A DNA stretch of 64,000 nucleotides from JACVRW01 sp963850205 (lineage in GTDB: Bacteria; Actinomycetota; Thermoleophilia; Solirubrobacterales; Thermoleophilaceae): positions 596,242 through 660,241 of the forward strand of contig CAWKKJ010000017.1 of NCBI GenBank assembly GCA_963850205.1. Direction: 5' to 3'. Shown one piece after another: positions 28,732-37,578 of the stretch. The notes under the pieces are model-generated. The model saw only the letters and a list, made by a program, of their open reading frames with translations, searched no databases and was not told where the DNA came from. Each line of letters opens with the position of its first letter. Positions within the stretch are counted from its first letter, which is position 1. The position numbers and the translations under genes were made by a program.

Positions 28732-28747
28732 GCCTTGCGCGCAAGGC
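28732..28747. promoter_or_regulatory. Perfect 16-base palindrome upstream of tyrosinase
   Basis: GCCTTGCGCGCAAGGC is a perfect palindrome 69 bases before the tyrosinase start. It could be an operator or a small hairpin. No local regulator gene is present to pair with it. Confidence 0.3.
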
Positions 28748-28816
28748 GTGGCGCCGATTAGGCTCTTCCGCTGACGCACGCGGTCGCAGCCCTCCCGCCC
28801 CCCGAGGTGATTTCTG

Positions 28817-30286
28817 ATGACGTCCGACGATGCGCTCCTTGTACGACGCGAGATTTGGAGCCTTGAGCAGACCAGCAGCTGGGATCCCTACACGCTCGCC
28901 TACGCCCAGGCGATCTTGGAGATGCAGGGCCGGGAGTTCCCAGATGATCAAACGAGTTACGCCTACCAGGCTGCCATGCACGGAACGGACGCCACTGCCG
29001 AAAACGGACCCGACGGTGTGTGGAACATGTGCCAGCATCAGAGTTGGTTCTTTCTGCCTTGGCACCGGATGTACATCCTCTGGTTCGAGCGCATCGTCCG
29101 CGACATCGTCCAGTCGCAAGGGGGACCGGCTGACTGGGCCCTCCCGTACTGGAACTGGCAGTCAAACCGGGTGCTCCCGCCGGCGTTCCGGGAGCGCGAG
29201 TTGCCTACGAGCGCGGGCGGAGGCCCCAACCCGCTGTTCGTCGCGGACCGCGTTCGCGTCAACGCGGGCAACGCGATGGTGCCCGCCATCGTCGATTCCT
29301 CGGCGGCAGACGCCACCGTTCCCTTCGTCGGCGGCGCCGGTGGCGGGTTTGGGTTCGGCGGAGGGGTGATCGGCAGCCCATCGCATTTCGGCGCCGGGGC
29401 CACGGGAGAGCTGGAACGCCAGCCTCACAACAACGTTCACCGCACCATCGACGGCACCATGGGGACAGCGGGCAGTCCCGGCGACCCGATCTTCTGGCTC
29501 CATCACGCACAGATCGACCGCTTGTGGGAACGCTGGCTGCGACTCGGGGGCGGGCGAGCCAACCCCACAGACAGCGTCTGGCTCAACCAGCAGTTCGACT
29601 TCTACGACGCCAGCAGAACAAGAGTGACCCAGACTCCGCGGGAGGTGCTCTCCACCACGTCCCTGGGGTACCGCTACGACGATGACCCGCCGCCGGCAGC
29701 CCTACCGCTCACGGCTCTGGTGCCGGAGCAGGCGGAGGCGGCGCTCGAGCTTGTAGAAAGCATGACGGTGTTGAGCGCGAATCCCGAGGAGTTGGGGAGG
29801 TCTGAGCCCGTCACGCTCGGAGCCGGCGAGACGTCAGCCACCATCGAGCTCGCGGAACGGCCTGGCGTCGATCTCGAGTCGCTCGCCGTACCCGAGACCA
29901 GCCCGTCGACCGTAGCGCTGGTAGTCGAGGGCATTGAGCTCGAGGACCCTGCGGCGCCGACGTACGAGGTCTACCTCAACATGACAGACGTGGGCGAAGG
30001 CGGTCACCACGACAGCCCTCACTTCGTCGGCTTCTTGGAGTTCTTCGGGGCGGATCACGAACACGGAGAACACGCCGAGCACACGGAGGGCGCCAAGCGG
30101 GTCTTCAACATCACCAGCCTCGTCCACCAACTACAGCAGCAGCGCCAGTGGAACCCGCAACGCGCGCATGTCAGCTTCGTGCCGGCGCGCGTGTTCGAGG
30201 ACGCAGAGACCGGCGAGCTCCTCCCGGCGCCGGTCTCCGGCGAGCCAGTCGTCCACGTCGGCGCCGTGCGCATCCTGACTGAGTGA
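28817..30286 (+). CDS. Tyrosinase/polyphenol oxidase-type type-3 copper protein
   Basis: 489 aa. CuA histidines are at about 55 (AAMHGTD), 74 (MCQHQSWFF) and 83 (PWHRMYILWFERI). CuB histidines are at about 204/208 (PHNNVHRTIDG) and 229/230 (DPIFWLHHAQIDRLWERW). The Cys two residues before the second CuA His (MCQH) is notable. After about residue 300 there is a long beta-rich C-terminal part (YEVYLNMTDV, HFVGFLEFFG, HVSFVPARVF) similar in style to the C-terminal shielding domain of plant-type polyphenol oxidases. There is no signal peptide. Oxidises phenols to quinones; it could make melanin-like pigment, or modify lignin-derived phenols. Stand-alone gene. Confidence 0.87.
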   Translation: MTSDDALLVRREIWSLEQTSSWDPYTLAYAQAILEMQGREFPDDQTSYAYQAAMHGTDATAENGPDGVWNMCQHQSWFFLPWHRMYILWFERIVRDIVQSQGGPADWALPYWNWQSNRVLPPAFRERELPTSAGGGPNPLFVADRVRVNAGNAMVPAIVDSSAADATVPFVGGAGGGFGFGGGVIGSPSHFGAGATGELERQPHNNVHRTIDGTMGTAGSPGDPIFWLHHAQIDRLWERWLRLGGGRANPTDSVWLNQQFDFYDASRTRVTQTPREVLSTTSLGYRYDDDPPPAALPLTALVPEQAEAALELVESMTVLSANPEELGRSEPVTLGAGETSATIELAERPGVDLESLAVPETSPSTVALVVEGIELEDPAAPTYEVYLNMTDVGEGGHHDSPHFVGFLEFFGADHEHGEHAEHTEGAKRVFNITSLVHQLQQQRQWNPQRAHVSFVPARVFEDAETGELLPAPVSGEPVVHVGAVRILTE

Positions 30287-30340
30287 GGCGCTCGCTACCG
30301 GGTTGGGGACCGTTAGCGGGCCGGCGAGCGTAGGAGTGGT

Positions 30341-31603
30341 GTGAGGGTCAGGGTCTTGGTGTTGGCTGTGCTCGTCGTTGCGGGCGGGGTGCTGGGGGCG
30401 CCGTCGCGGTCGGTGGAGGGCGCAGGGGCTCGGCCGTCAGCGGTACGCGGTCCGCTGATCGGGGTCGACGAACGAGGACATCTCGTCCGCCTTCGGCGCT
30501 CGTCTCTTCGGCCCTTGGCTCGGGGGCTGTCCACGCCGAGCCGGTTCGTATGGGACTACGAGTTCTCCCCGAACGGACGGTTCGTGGCCATAGGAGATGA
30601 GGCCCGCAGCCGGTTGCTGCTGTTCGATGTGCGACGTTGGCGTTCGCTGGGCAGCGTGCGCCTGCCCAGGCCTCGTCCAAGCGGCTACGAGGGCACTGGG
30701 CCGATGCGGTGGGCTGCGCCGCGGCGACTGCTGGTGATGTCAGGGTCATCCTTCAGCAGCCAGACGCCCGTCGTGGTGGATCCGCGCGGGCGGCGGGTGG
30801 TGCGGCAGATCGGTTGGCGGGGCTGGGCGCTGACCTCGGAGGAAACGCGACGGGGCCTGGTGCTCTTGGTCGCGCCGTCAGGTCGGGGTGGCCGTCGTGG
30901 CCTGGGCCCGGCGCGACTGGTCCAGGTGACGATCGATGGCGGGGTTAAATCGGTGCGACTGGATCGCATAGAAGCCGGCGATGGCCGCCGCCAGGACGGG
31001 CGGGGCCGTGCCCTCTATCCGGGGCTGGCCGTCGACCGGCGCGGCGACCGCGCCTTCGTCGTCGCCGCCGACCGCGACCTGGTCGCAGAGATCGACCTGC
31101 GCAGCCGCCGGGTCGTCTATCACGACCTCGTCGGCCCCGCCGCGGGCAAGGGCGAGCTGGGCGGCATCTCCTCTCGCACCTCGCGCTGGCTCGGGGCCGG
31201 CAGGATTGCCGTCTCCGGCACGGACCTGCCGGTGAGCGAACAACGGCGCCGCGGGTCTCCCGCTCCCTACGGCCTGAATCTGGTCGACACGAGGACCTGG
31301 ACGATCCGGACGGTCGATCGCCAGGCACAGACATTCGACGTGGCGGGCAGGTTGCTGCTGGCAACGCGCTGGTACGCCGAGCAAGGGCTCTCCCCGATGG
31401 GGGTTGCCGCCTACGATCTCGAGGGCGAGCCGCGCTGGCGTCGCTTCGCGGGGTCCAATGCCTTCGTCTGGGCCCCAGGCGGCCCTCGGGTGTACGTGGA
31501 CGTGGGAGATCACGGAGAACGCCGCACCCACATCGTCGATCTCTCCGACGGACGCACCGTCCGCCTGCTGCCACACAGGCGACTAACCCTGCTCCGCCCA
31601 TAG
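30341..31603 (+). CDS. Exported beta-propeller-like protein, function unknown
   Basis: 420 aa from GTG at 30341. Signal sequence MRVRVLVLAVLVVAGGVLGA, followed by repeated blade-like units (FVWDYEFSPNGRFVAIGDEA, LLLFDVRRWRSLGSVRLP, ALYPGLAVDRRGDRAFVVAA, LVAEIDLRSRRVVYHDLV). The pattern of a short beta strand plus a turn with DPRG/DRRG suggests a six- or seven-bladed propeller of the YncE/WD40-like type. No catalytic residues were identified. Starts 54 bases after the tyrosinase stop, possibly cotranscribed. Confidence 0.75.
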   Translation: MRVRVLVLAVLVVAGGVLGAPSRSVEGAGARPSAVRGPLIGVDERGHLVRLRRSSLRPLARGLSTPSRFVWDYEFSPNGRFVAIGDEARSRLLLFDVRRWRSLGSVRLPRPRPSGYEGTGPMRWAAPRRLLVMSGSSFSSQTPVVVDPRGRRVVRQIGWRGWALTSEETRRGLVLLVAPSGRGGRRGLGPARLVQVTIDGGVKSVRLDRIEAGDGRRQDGRGRALYPGLAVDRRGDRAFVVAADRDLVAEIDLRSRRVVYHDLVGPAAGKGELGGISSRTSRWLGAGRIAVSGTDLPVSEQRRRGSPAPYGLNLVDTRTWTIRTVDRQAQTFDVAGRLLLATRWYAEQGLSPMGVAAYDLEGEPRWRRFAGSNAFVWAPGGPRVYVDVGDHGERRTHIVDLSDGRTVRLLPHRRLTLLRP

Positions 31604-31612
31604 AGGGCTCGC

Positions 31613-32326
31613 CTAGGGGCAGCCGCCGTTCTCCGGTGAGCCCTTGACGCCTTGACAGCTGTCGGACAGGTCGGGCACGCCGTCCTGGTCCTCGTCGTCG
31701 TCTGGTTTCGGCCCGTACCAGCATCCGTCGCTGGCGTTGCCCCGTTCGTCAGGGCACTGGTCTGACCGGAATACTCCGGCGTTGGGGTCGGCGCAGTTGG
31801 GGATGCCGTCCTCGTCGGGGTCCTCTTTGGTGCAGTCCTGCCCGGGCTCGGGCGTGGGCCGGGGTGGGCTGGGGAATGCCTGCTTGCACTCACGGGGGAT
31901 GCTTCGCGGCTTTCGTCTCATGACGCCGCTTCCCGAGTGCCTGAGGCCGGTTGTGTGTCCGACCTCGTGCACCGCGACGACGCACACCAGCTGTCCGAAG
32001 GTCCAACCCTTTGACTTCGCAATGTGCTTCCAGGGGTGGTGAGCGCCGAAGTTGACCAGGCAGCGAGGCGAGCCGTTCGGCGTGGGTCCGAGCACTGCGG
32101 CGGCCAGAGGACGTGAATCGCCGGTGAAGACGGTGAACTTCAGCATGGAGAGGTTGCGAAACCTCAACGGGCCACACACACGGCGATCGCGTTTCTCCCA
32201 GTAGCTGACCGCTACCCGCTTGGACTTGGCCAAGGTCTTGCCATCGATGGGCTTTGCGCTCACAGCAGAGGCTCCGCAGACGGAGACCGTGAGGCACAGA
32301 CCGAGAGCCACGGCAACACGCTTCAC
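31613..32326 (-). CDS. Secreted metzincin-type metalloprotease with thrombospondin-3-like repeats
   Basis: 237 aa from GTG at 32326, supported by AGGAGG eight bases upstream. Signal peptide MKRVAVALGLCLTVSVCGAS. The zinc motif is VAVHEVGHTTGLRHSGSGVM: HExxHxxGxxH at 120-130 with a downstream Met-turn at 136, diagnostic for metzincins. The C-terminal part has two acidic calcium-type repeats (DPDEDGIPNCADPNAG, DDDEDQDGVPDLSDSC) with paired cysteines, as in thrombospondin type 3/OmpA-linker repeats. Predicted calcium-stabilised secreted protease. Convergent with the propeller gene (9-base gap). Confidence 0.85.
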   Translation of the reverse strand: MKRVAVALGLCLTVSVCGASAVSAKPIDGKTLAKSKRVAVSYWEKRDRRVCGPLRFRNLSMLKFTVFTGDSRPLAAAVLGPTPNGSPRCLVNFGAHHPWKHIAKSKGWTFGQLVCVVAVHEVGHTTGLRHSGSGVMRRKPRSIPRECKQAFPSPPRPTPEPGQDCTKEDPDEDGIPNCADPNAGVFRSDQCPDERGNASDGCWYGPKPDDDEDQDGVPDLSDSCQGVKGSPENGGCP

Positions 32327-32452
32327 TACTGCTCCTCCTGTGGGTTCGAGCCGGGGCGGATCTCGACAGTCAACTCTCCGCGACACGTCCAGCATCTGCG
32401 GACAGTCCGTTCTTCATCTGGCCGGCTTCGGCGTCGGCGGGCCAGCCGGTGA

Positions 32453-32800
32453 CTACCCGTGGGCGAGCACGCTGATGACGACACCGTGCGGATCGCGAAC
32501 GAAGAAGCGACGGACGCCCCAGGGCTCGTCAACCGGCCCGTAGATCACCTCGTGCCCGGCCTGCACTGCCGCAGCGTGTGCCGCATCGACGGCCTCACGC
32601 GAGTCGACGTCCACGCCCATGTCGGGCAGGACCGGCTCCACGCCTGGCGGCGCGAAGACGACCTGCGCCTGGCCGGATCCGAAGCCGATGTACCCGCCGC
32701 CGAAGGTGCCCTCCTCGAGACCGAGCACCCGCGTATAGAAGGCGCGCGTGGCCTCGGGGTCCGGCGACTCGTAATAGGGCATGATGCGTCGGACAGCCAT
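32453..32800 (-). CDS. VOC/glyoxalase-family protein
   Basis: 115 aa, single VOC domain: MAVRRIMPYYESPDPEATRA, FYTRVLGLEEGTFGGGYIGF, then GVRRFFVRDPHGVVISVLAHG. The closing RDPHGVVISVL contributes a metal ligand in many relatives. Substrate unknown; related proteins include bleomycin-resistance-like and dioxygenase-like types. Divergent from the DUF4031 gene. Confidence 0.85.
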   Translation of the reverse strand: MAVRRIMPYYESPDPEATRAFYTRVLGLEEGTFGGGYIGFGSGQAQVVFAPPGVEPVLPDMGVDVDSREAVDAAHAAAVQAGHEVIYGPVDEPWGVRRFFVRDPHGVVISVLAHG

Positions 32801-32866
32801 ACGCGGCAGTGTCGCAGCCGCGTCTCGGGGCAAGGCTCCGGAGCGCCGGTCGCGCTTCCTGACAGC

Positions 32867-33172
32867 ATGATGGGCCGCTTGGCGGTCTACGTCGATGAGC
32901 CGATCTGGGAGTGGCGCGGCCGGAGCTGGTGTCACCTGGTCGCCGACGACGGCGACGAGCTGCACCGCTTCGCGGCCCAGCTGGGTCTGCGCCGGCGATG
33001 GTTCCAGGCCCACCCGAGCCGGCCGTGGCGAGACCATTACGACCTTCCCGAGGAGCTCCGGAATCTCGCCCTGGCGCGTGGGGCCGTGGCGGTGACCACT
33101 CGCGAAATGGGGCGCATGCAGGCCGAGCGCCGGCGAGCGGCGAGGGAAGAACAGCAGGCAAGCGGCATGTGA
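32867..33172 (+). CDS. DUF4031 domain protein
   Basis: About 100 aa. Two adjacent ATG codons (32867 and 32870). VYVDEPIWEWRGRSWCHLVA, DDGDELHRFAAQLGLRRRWF, HYDLPEELRNLALARGAVAV: the conserved small DUF4031 fold with W-P-W/RG-R-W-xHL and Q-x-HYD-type signature. Function unknown. The C-terminal end is a short charged tail. Confidence 0.88.
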   Translation: MMGRLAVYVDEPIWEWRGRSWCHLVADDGDELHRFAAQLGLRRRWFQAHPSRPWRDHYDLPEELRNLALARGAVAVTTREMGRMQAERRRAAREEQQASGM

Positions 33173-33278
33173 GAAGCCGCCGGGCGGGTCGAATATGGAC
33201 GCACGTCGAGCGCTCGCAGCGCGGGCGTCGTGGGGGTAGCCTCTTTATGTCCTCTCGTTGCGGCGGGGCTGGTCCGTA

Positions 33279-34769
33279 ATGACTCGCGAACACTTCGACG
33301 TCCTGATCGTCGGCGCCGGGATCTCCGGCGTCGGGGCCGCGTGCAGGCTGCAGCAGCGATGTCCCGCCAAGTCGTTCGCGATCGTCGAGGCGCGCGGGGC
33401 GATCGGCGGAACATGGGACCTGTTCCGCTTCCCGGGCATACGATCCGATTCGGACTTCTTCACGCTCTGCTACCCGTTCCGTCCCTGGTCCGGAGCACGC
33501 GCGATCGTGGATGGCGCCTCGATCCTCGACTACATCCGCGACACGGCGCGCGAGCATGGCATCGACAGGCGAATCCGCTTCCACCATCGCGTCGTGGCCG
33601 CCGAGTGGTCTTCCTCGGATACCCGCTGGCTGGTGGAGATCGAGCGCAGCGACACCGGCGAGACGATCGAGCTCAGCTGCGGCTTCCTGTTCACCTGCAC
33701 GGGCTACTACCGCTACGACGAGGGCTACACGCCCGAGCTTCGCGGCATCGAGCGCTTCGGCGGCGAGGTGGTTCATCCGCAGTTCTGGAGCGACGAGGTC
33801 AACTACGCCGACCAGCGCGTGGTGGTGATCGGCAGCGGCGCGACCGCGGTCACTCTGATTCCCCCGCTGGCACAGCGCGCTCGGCACGTGACGATGCTGC
33901 AGCGCTCGCCCAGCTACATCATCTCGCTGCCCGCCGTCGATCCCGTGGCCAGGGTGCTCAGCGTCGTGCTACCGACCCGCTTCGCCTATCCGCTCGTGCG
34001 CTGGAAGAACGTCATCCTCGCGCTGGCGATCTGGGGTCTGAGCCGTCACCGCCCCGCCACGATGAAGCGGCTGATCCGCCGGCTGCTCAAGCGCCGGCTC
34101 CCACCCGGCTACGACATCGACACGCATTTCAGCCCGAGCTACGAGCCGTGGGATCAGCGCATGTGCATCGTGCCGGACGGTGATCTCTTCGAGGCCATCA
34201 GCGCGGGTCGTGTCTCGGTCGTGACCGACCGCATCGACACGTTCACCGAGACGGGCGTCGCCCTCGCGTCCGGTGGCGAGCTCGAGGCCGACCTGATCGT
34301 GACGGCCACCGGGCTCGAGGTGGTGGCGTTCGGCGGCATCCGGCTCGGCGTCGACGGCTCCGACGTGGATCCGGCCGACACCGTCGCGTTCAGAGGGATG
34401 ATGCTGAGCGGCGTTCCCAACATGGCCTTCGCGTTCGGGTACATCAATCAGTCGTGGACGCTCGGGTCGGACCTCACCTGCGAGCAGGTCTGCAGGGTGC
34501 TGAACTACATGGACCGGTCCGGTTACGTTCAGGTGCGCCCCCGCGCCCCCGAAGCGACGACCGCCAGCGTCCCGTTCTTCGAGCTCACGTCCGGCTACGT
34601 GCGCCGAGCAATCGACCAGTTCCCACAGCAGCGCGCGAATGACCCATGGCGCAGGGAACAGAACTACGTACGGAACAGGAGGGCGGTGCTGCGAGCGCCG
34701 ATCCACGATCCGGCACTCGAGTTCACCGGCGTCGGTACGGCGGCCGCCGCGACCGCAAAGGTCGCATAG
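33279..34769 (+). CDS. FAD-dependent monooxygenase, Baeyer-Villiger/flavin monooxygenase type
   Basis: 496 aa. N-terminal FAD site DVLIVGAGISGVGAACRL; GGTWDLFRFPGIRSDSDFFT is characteristic of BVMO-like proteins. The Baeyer-Villiger signature FxGxxxHxxxW occurs as RFGGEVVHPQFWSDE. The NADPH site is VVVIGSGATAVTLIPPLA. The C-terminal half has IVTATGLEVVAFGGI and FGYINQSWTLGSDL. Oxygenates ketones or long-chain/steroid-type substrates; the exact substrate cannot be told. ATG at 33279 is preferred to 33258. Single gene. Confidence 0.9.
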   Translation: MTREHFDVLIVGAGISGVGAACRLQQRCPAKSFAIVEARGAIGGTWDLFRFPGIRSDSDFFTLCYPFRPWSGARAIVDGASILDYIRDTAREHGIDRRIRFHHRVVAAEWSSSDTRWLVEIERSDTGETIELSCGFLFTCTGYYRYDEGYTPELRGIERFGGEVVHPQFWSDEVNYADQRVVVIGSGATAVTLIPPLAQRARHVTMLQRSPSYIISLPAVDPVARVLSVVLPTRFAYPLVRWKNVILALAIWGLSRHRPATMKRLIRRLLKRRLPPGYDIDTHFSPSYEPWDQRMCIVPDGDLFEAISAGRVSVVTDRIDTFTETGVALASGGELEADLIVTATGLEVVAFGGIRLGVDGSDVDPADTVAFRGMMLSGVPNMAFAFGYINQSWTLGSDLTCEQVCRVLNYMDRSGYVQVRPRAPEATTASVPFFELTSGYVRRAIDQFPQQRANDPWRREQNYVRNRRAVLRAPIHDPALEFTGVGTAAAATAKVA

Positions 34770-34873
34770 CCGCCGGCGTCGAGTGTCGGCGCATTGAACC
34801 CGCCTGTCCACGGCGTCGTCGGGATCGCGCACGCGTTCGTTTAGACCGGCGCGATCGCGGAAACCCGAGCTGT

Positions 34874-35789
34874 ATGAAGAGACTTCTCGTTCTGCTCGCA
34901 ATGGTGTCCGCGGCCGCTCTGGCGGTCACGGCGGGCGGTGGCGGTGGCCGGCAGGGGGCCGGACCGAATCGCCCTGCCCGACGGCTACCAACCCGAGGGC
35001 ATCGCCTCCGGGAAGGGCCGGAGCGTCTACGTGGGGTCGATCCCGACGGGGAGAGTGCTCGAGATCGACACCAAGACGGGCGCTTCGCGCGAGGCCGTGC
35101 CGGCACGCGAGGGGCACGCGGCGATCGGCCTCAAGTACGACCGGCGCGGGCAGCGGTTGTTCGTGAGCGGCGGTCCCACCGGCAAGGCGTTCGTCTACGA
35201 CGCGCGCAACGGCCGCGAGCTGGCCGCACTCCAGCTGACCCCGGCCGGGACGCCCACGTTCATCAACGACGTGGTGCTCACCCGCCGCGTCGCCTACTTC
35301 ACCGACTCACGAGCAGCCCGTGATCTACGCCGTGGCGCGAGACCTCTCGGGCGTCAGGCCGATCGAGCTGGACGGCTTCCCGCTGAGCGATGGGTTCGAC
35401 CTCAACGGGATCGAGGCGGCGCGAGGCGGCCGGGTGCTGCTGGCCGTGCAGAGCTCAGACGGGGGTGCTGTGGCGAATCAACCCGGCGACGGGCTCGTAC
35501 CGGGCCGTCGACCTCCGGGGGGGCCCGCTCGCCAACGGCGACGGGCTGCTGCTGCTCGGCGGGCGGACGCTGCTCGTGGTGCAGAACCGCCTCAACCAGA
35601 TCGCGGTGGTCAAGCTCGGCCGAGGGTTCACCTCCGGCCGCGTCGTCCGCACTGATCAGGGACTCCGACTTCGACGTCCCGACGACGGTGGCGCGCAAGC
35701 GCGGGAGCCTCTATCTCCCCAACGCCCGCTTCGGCACGCCGCCGACGCCCGAGACCGAATACTGGGTCACGCGGGTCGGCAAGCGCTGA
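34874..35789 (+). pseudogene. SMP-30/gluconolactonase-like secreted propeller, four frame breaks
   Basis: The signal peptide MKRLLVLLAMVSAAALAVTA is in one frame. The mature part reads on through four changes of frame: IALPDGYQPEGIASGKGRSV (break at about 34955-34970), QPVIYAVARDLSGVRPIELD (about 35310), VLWRINPATGSYRAVDLRGG (35460-35464, in a G5 run) and LIRDSDFDVPTTVARKRGS (about 35650). It ends EYWVTRVGKR at 35789. Corrected, it would be an extracellular six-bladed sugar-lactonase-like protein of about 300 aa. Four breaks in 900 bases exceed the neighbours, so real decay or a low-quality patch are both possible. Confidence 0.72.
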
Positions 35790-35816
35790 CTCTGTGATCA
35801 GCGCCCTCCGAGGGCC

Positions 35817-36242
35817 GTGGAAGGCCTGATCGACAGCATCACGCGGGGGAACCCGACCGAGGTGAAGGTGCTGCTCGCCTCGGTCGCCCTCGCGCTGGCC
35901 GTCTACCAGCTCGTGCTGATCTCAGTCGGCTACGGGAAGCTGCGGCCGCCGTTCCTCAAGGCGCGGGCGGCATCGCAGGCACACCGGGCCGTGGGGGACA
36001 CGATCGCCGTCCTGCTGGTGATCACCGCGGTCATGTGCGTCGGCTACTTCGGCTTCGAGGACGATGCGTCGCTTCACGTGGTCGCGGCCGTCGCGCTGCT
36101 CAGCGTTCTCGCGCTGAAGATCGTCGTGGTTCGCTGGTGGCACGCCATGGGCCGCTTCCTCCCGGCGCTCGGCATCTCGGTCTGGCTGCTGCTTGCGCTC
36201 ACCTGGGTCACGTCCGCCGGCGACTTCCTGAGCGGGGGCTGA
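35817..36242 (+). CDS. Four-helix membrane protein (DUF6529-like), possible heme-binding
   Basis: 141 aa from GTG at 35817. Four membrane helices: LLASVALALAVYQLVLISVG, TIAVLLVITAVMCVGYFGF, LHVVAAVALLSVLALKIVVV and LGISVWLLLALTWVTSAG. Conserved-looking polar positions are ASQAHRAVGD, SLHVVAA and VRWWHAMGRF. Histidines at helix ends resemble heme-b membrane proteins such as cytochrome b561 relatives, but this is inference only. Three bases separate it from the next small gene, so the two are probably one unit. Confidence 0.72.
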   Translation: MEGLIDSITRGNPTEVKVLLASVALALAVYQLVLISVGYGKLRPPFLKARAASQAHRAVGDTIAVLLVITAVMCVGYFGFEDDASLHVVAAVALLSVLALKIVVVRWWHAMGRFLPALGISVWLLLALTWVTSAGDFLSGG

Positions 36243-36244
36243 CC

Positions 36245-36439
36245 GTGCAGCTCCTGGGCTCGCTCGTGGTCGCGGTCGTGATCGTCATCGTGGCCATCGT
36301 CGTGGTCACCTCCCAGTTCGGCTCCACCAGTGCGGCCGAGCGCGAGCTCGAGGAGGAGCGGCTGGAGCAGCGAGAGGAGCGGCGCGAGCGCCTCCAGGAG
36401 CAGCGGGAGGAGCTTCGTGAGGAAGGACGCAGGCGCTAG
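36245..36439 (+). CDS. Small single-helix membrane protein with charged coiled-coil tail
   Basis: 64 aa from GTG at 36245. One N-terminal membrane helix (LLGSLVVAVVIVIVAIVVVT) and then a highly charged heptad-like tail (ERELEEERLEQREERRERLQ). The architecture suggests a membrane-anchored coiled coil that could partner the four-helix protein just upstream. Unknown function; short and low complexity, hence moderate confidence that it is expressed. Confidence 0.6.
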   Translation: MQLLGSLVVAVVIVIVAIVVVTSQFGSTSAAERELEEERLEQREERRERLQEQREELREEGRRR

Positions 36440-36517
36440 CGCATCGGACGATGCGAGAACACCTCCGGGTCGCGCTCGTCGTGCCGCCGAGCTCCCCGGT
36501 GCCGTAGAACTCCGGGC

Positions 36518-37576
36518 ATGGCCACCTCCGAGGCTGTGACCGTCGACGCCGCCGGGCGCGACGTGCGCGTGTCCAGCGCCGATCGCGTGATCTTCCCCGA
36601 GACCGAGCACTCGGCCGCCGTCACCAAGCTCGACGTCGTCGAGTACTACCTCGCCGTCGGGGACGGCATCATGCGCGCCCTCCGGCGCCGGCCCACGACG
36701 CTGGAGCGCTGGCCGAAGGGCGTTCACCCGGGCATCGTCCTGTCCACGCGGGAGAAGGGCGGCGGCGACGCCTTCTTTCAGAAACGCGTGCCCAAGGGCG
36801 CCCCCGACTACGTGGAGACGGCGCGGATCGAGTTCCCGTCGGGTCGCCACGCGGACGAGATCTGTCCCACCGAGGAGGCCGTCGTCGCCTGGGCGGCGCA
36901 GATGGGAACGATCACCTTCCATCCCTGGCCTGTTCGCGACGATGACGTCGACCATCCCGACGAGCTGCGTCTCGACCTGGACCCTCAGCCGGGCACCGAC
37001 TTCGACGATGCCGTCCGCGTCGCGGCCGAGGCGCGCCGGCTCCTGGACGACCTTGGCTACATCGGCTTCCCGAAGACGTCGGGAGGCAGGGGAGTGCACA
37101 TCTACGTCCGGGTCGAGCCGCGCTGGACGTTCACCGACGTCCGTCACGCCGCCATCGCCTTCGGGCGTGAGCTCGAGCGCCGTCTCCCGGGCGAGGTGAC
37201 GACGAAGTGGTGGAAGGAGGAGCGCGGCGAGCGCATCTTCGTCGACTACAACCAGAACGCGCGGGATCGCACCATCGCCTCGGCCTACAGCGTGCGGCCG
37301 AAGCCCGGAGCGCCCGTTTCGGCACCCGTCGCGTGGGACGAGCTCCCCGAGATCGCGCCCGAGGACTTCACCGTGGCCACGATGCCCGCGCGCTTCGCCG
37401 AGCGGGGCGATCTCCACGCCGCGATCGACGACGTCGTTCACTCGCTCCAGCCGCTGCTCGACATGTACGAGGCCGAGGGGGAGGGCGACATGCCCTACCC
37501 GCCCGACTATCCGAAGATGCCGGGTGAGCCGAAGCGCGTCCAGCCCTCCCGCGATCGCGACCGCAAGAAGGACTGA
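36518..37576 (+). CDS. Stand-alone LigD-type polymerase/primase domain protein
   Basis: 352 aa of the archaeo-eukaryotic-primase-like PolDom found in LigD. Catalytic acidic pair is in LRLDLDPQPG; YIGFPKTSGGRGVHIYVRVE holds the conserved SGGRGxH nucleotide site. WKEERGERIFVDYNQNARDR and ASAYSVRPKPGAPVSAP complete the fold. ATG at 36518. There is no ligase or nuclease domain and no ku gene in the window, so it is either part of a distributed NHEJ system or a repair primase acting alone. It converges on exonuclease III (2-base gap). Confidence 0.93.
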   Translation: MATSEAVTVDAAGRDVRVSSADRVIFPETEHSAAVTKLDVVEYYLAVGDGIMRALRRRPTTLERWPKGVHPGIVLSTREKGGGDAFFQKRVPKGAPDYVETARIEFPSGRHADEICPTEEAVVAWAAQMGTITFHPWPVRDDDVDHPDELRLDLDPQPGTDFDDAVRVAAEARRLLDDLGYIGFPKTSGGRGVHIYVRVEPRWTFTDVRHAAIAFGRELERRLPGEVTTKWWKEERGERIFVDYNQNARDRTIASAYSVRPKPGAPVSAPVAWDELPEIAPEDFTVATMPARFAERGDLHAAIDDVVHSLQPLLDMYEAEGEGDMPYPPDYPKMPGEPKRVQPSRDRDRKKD

Positions 37577-37578
37577 CC

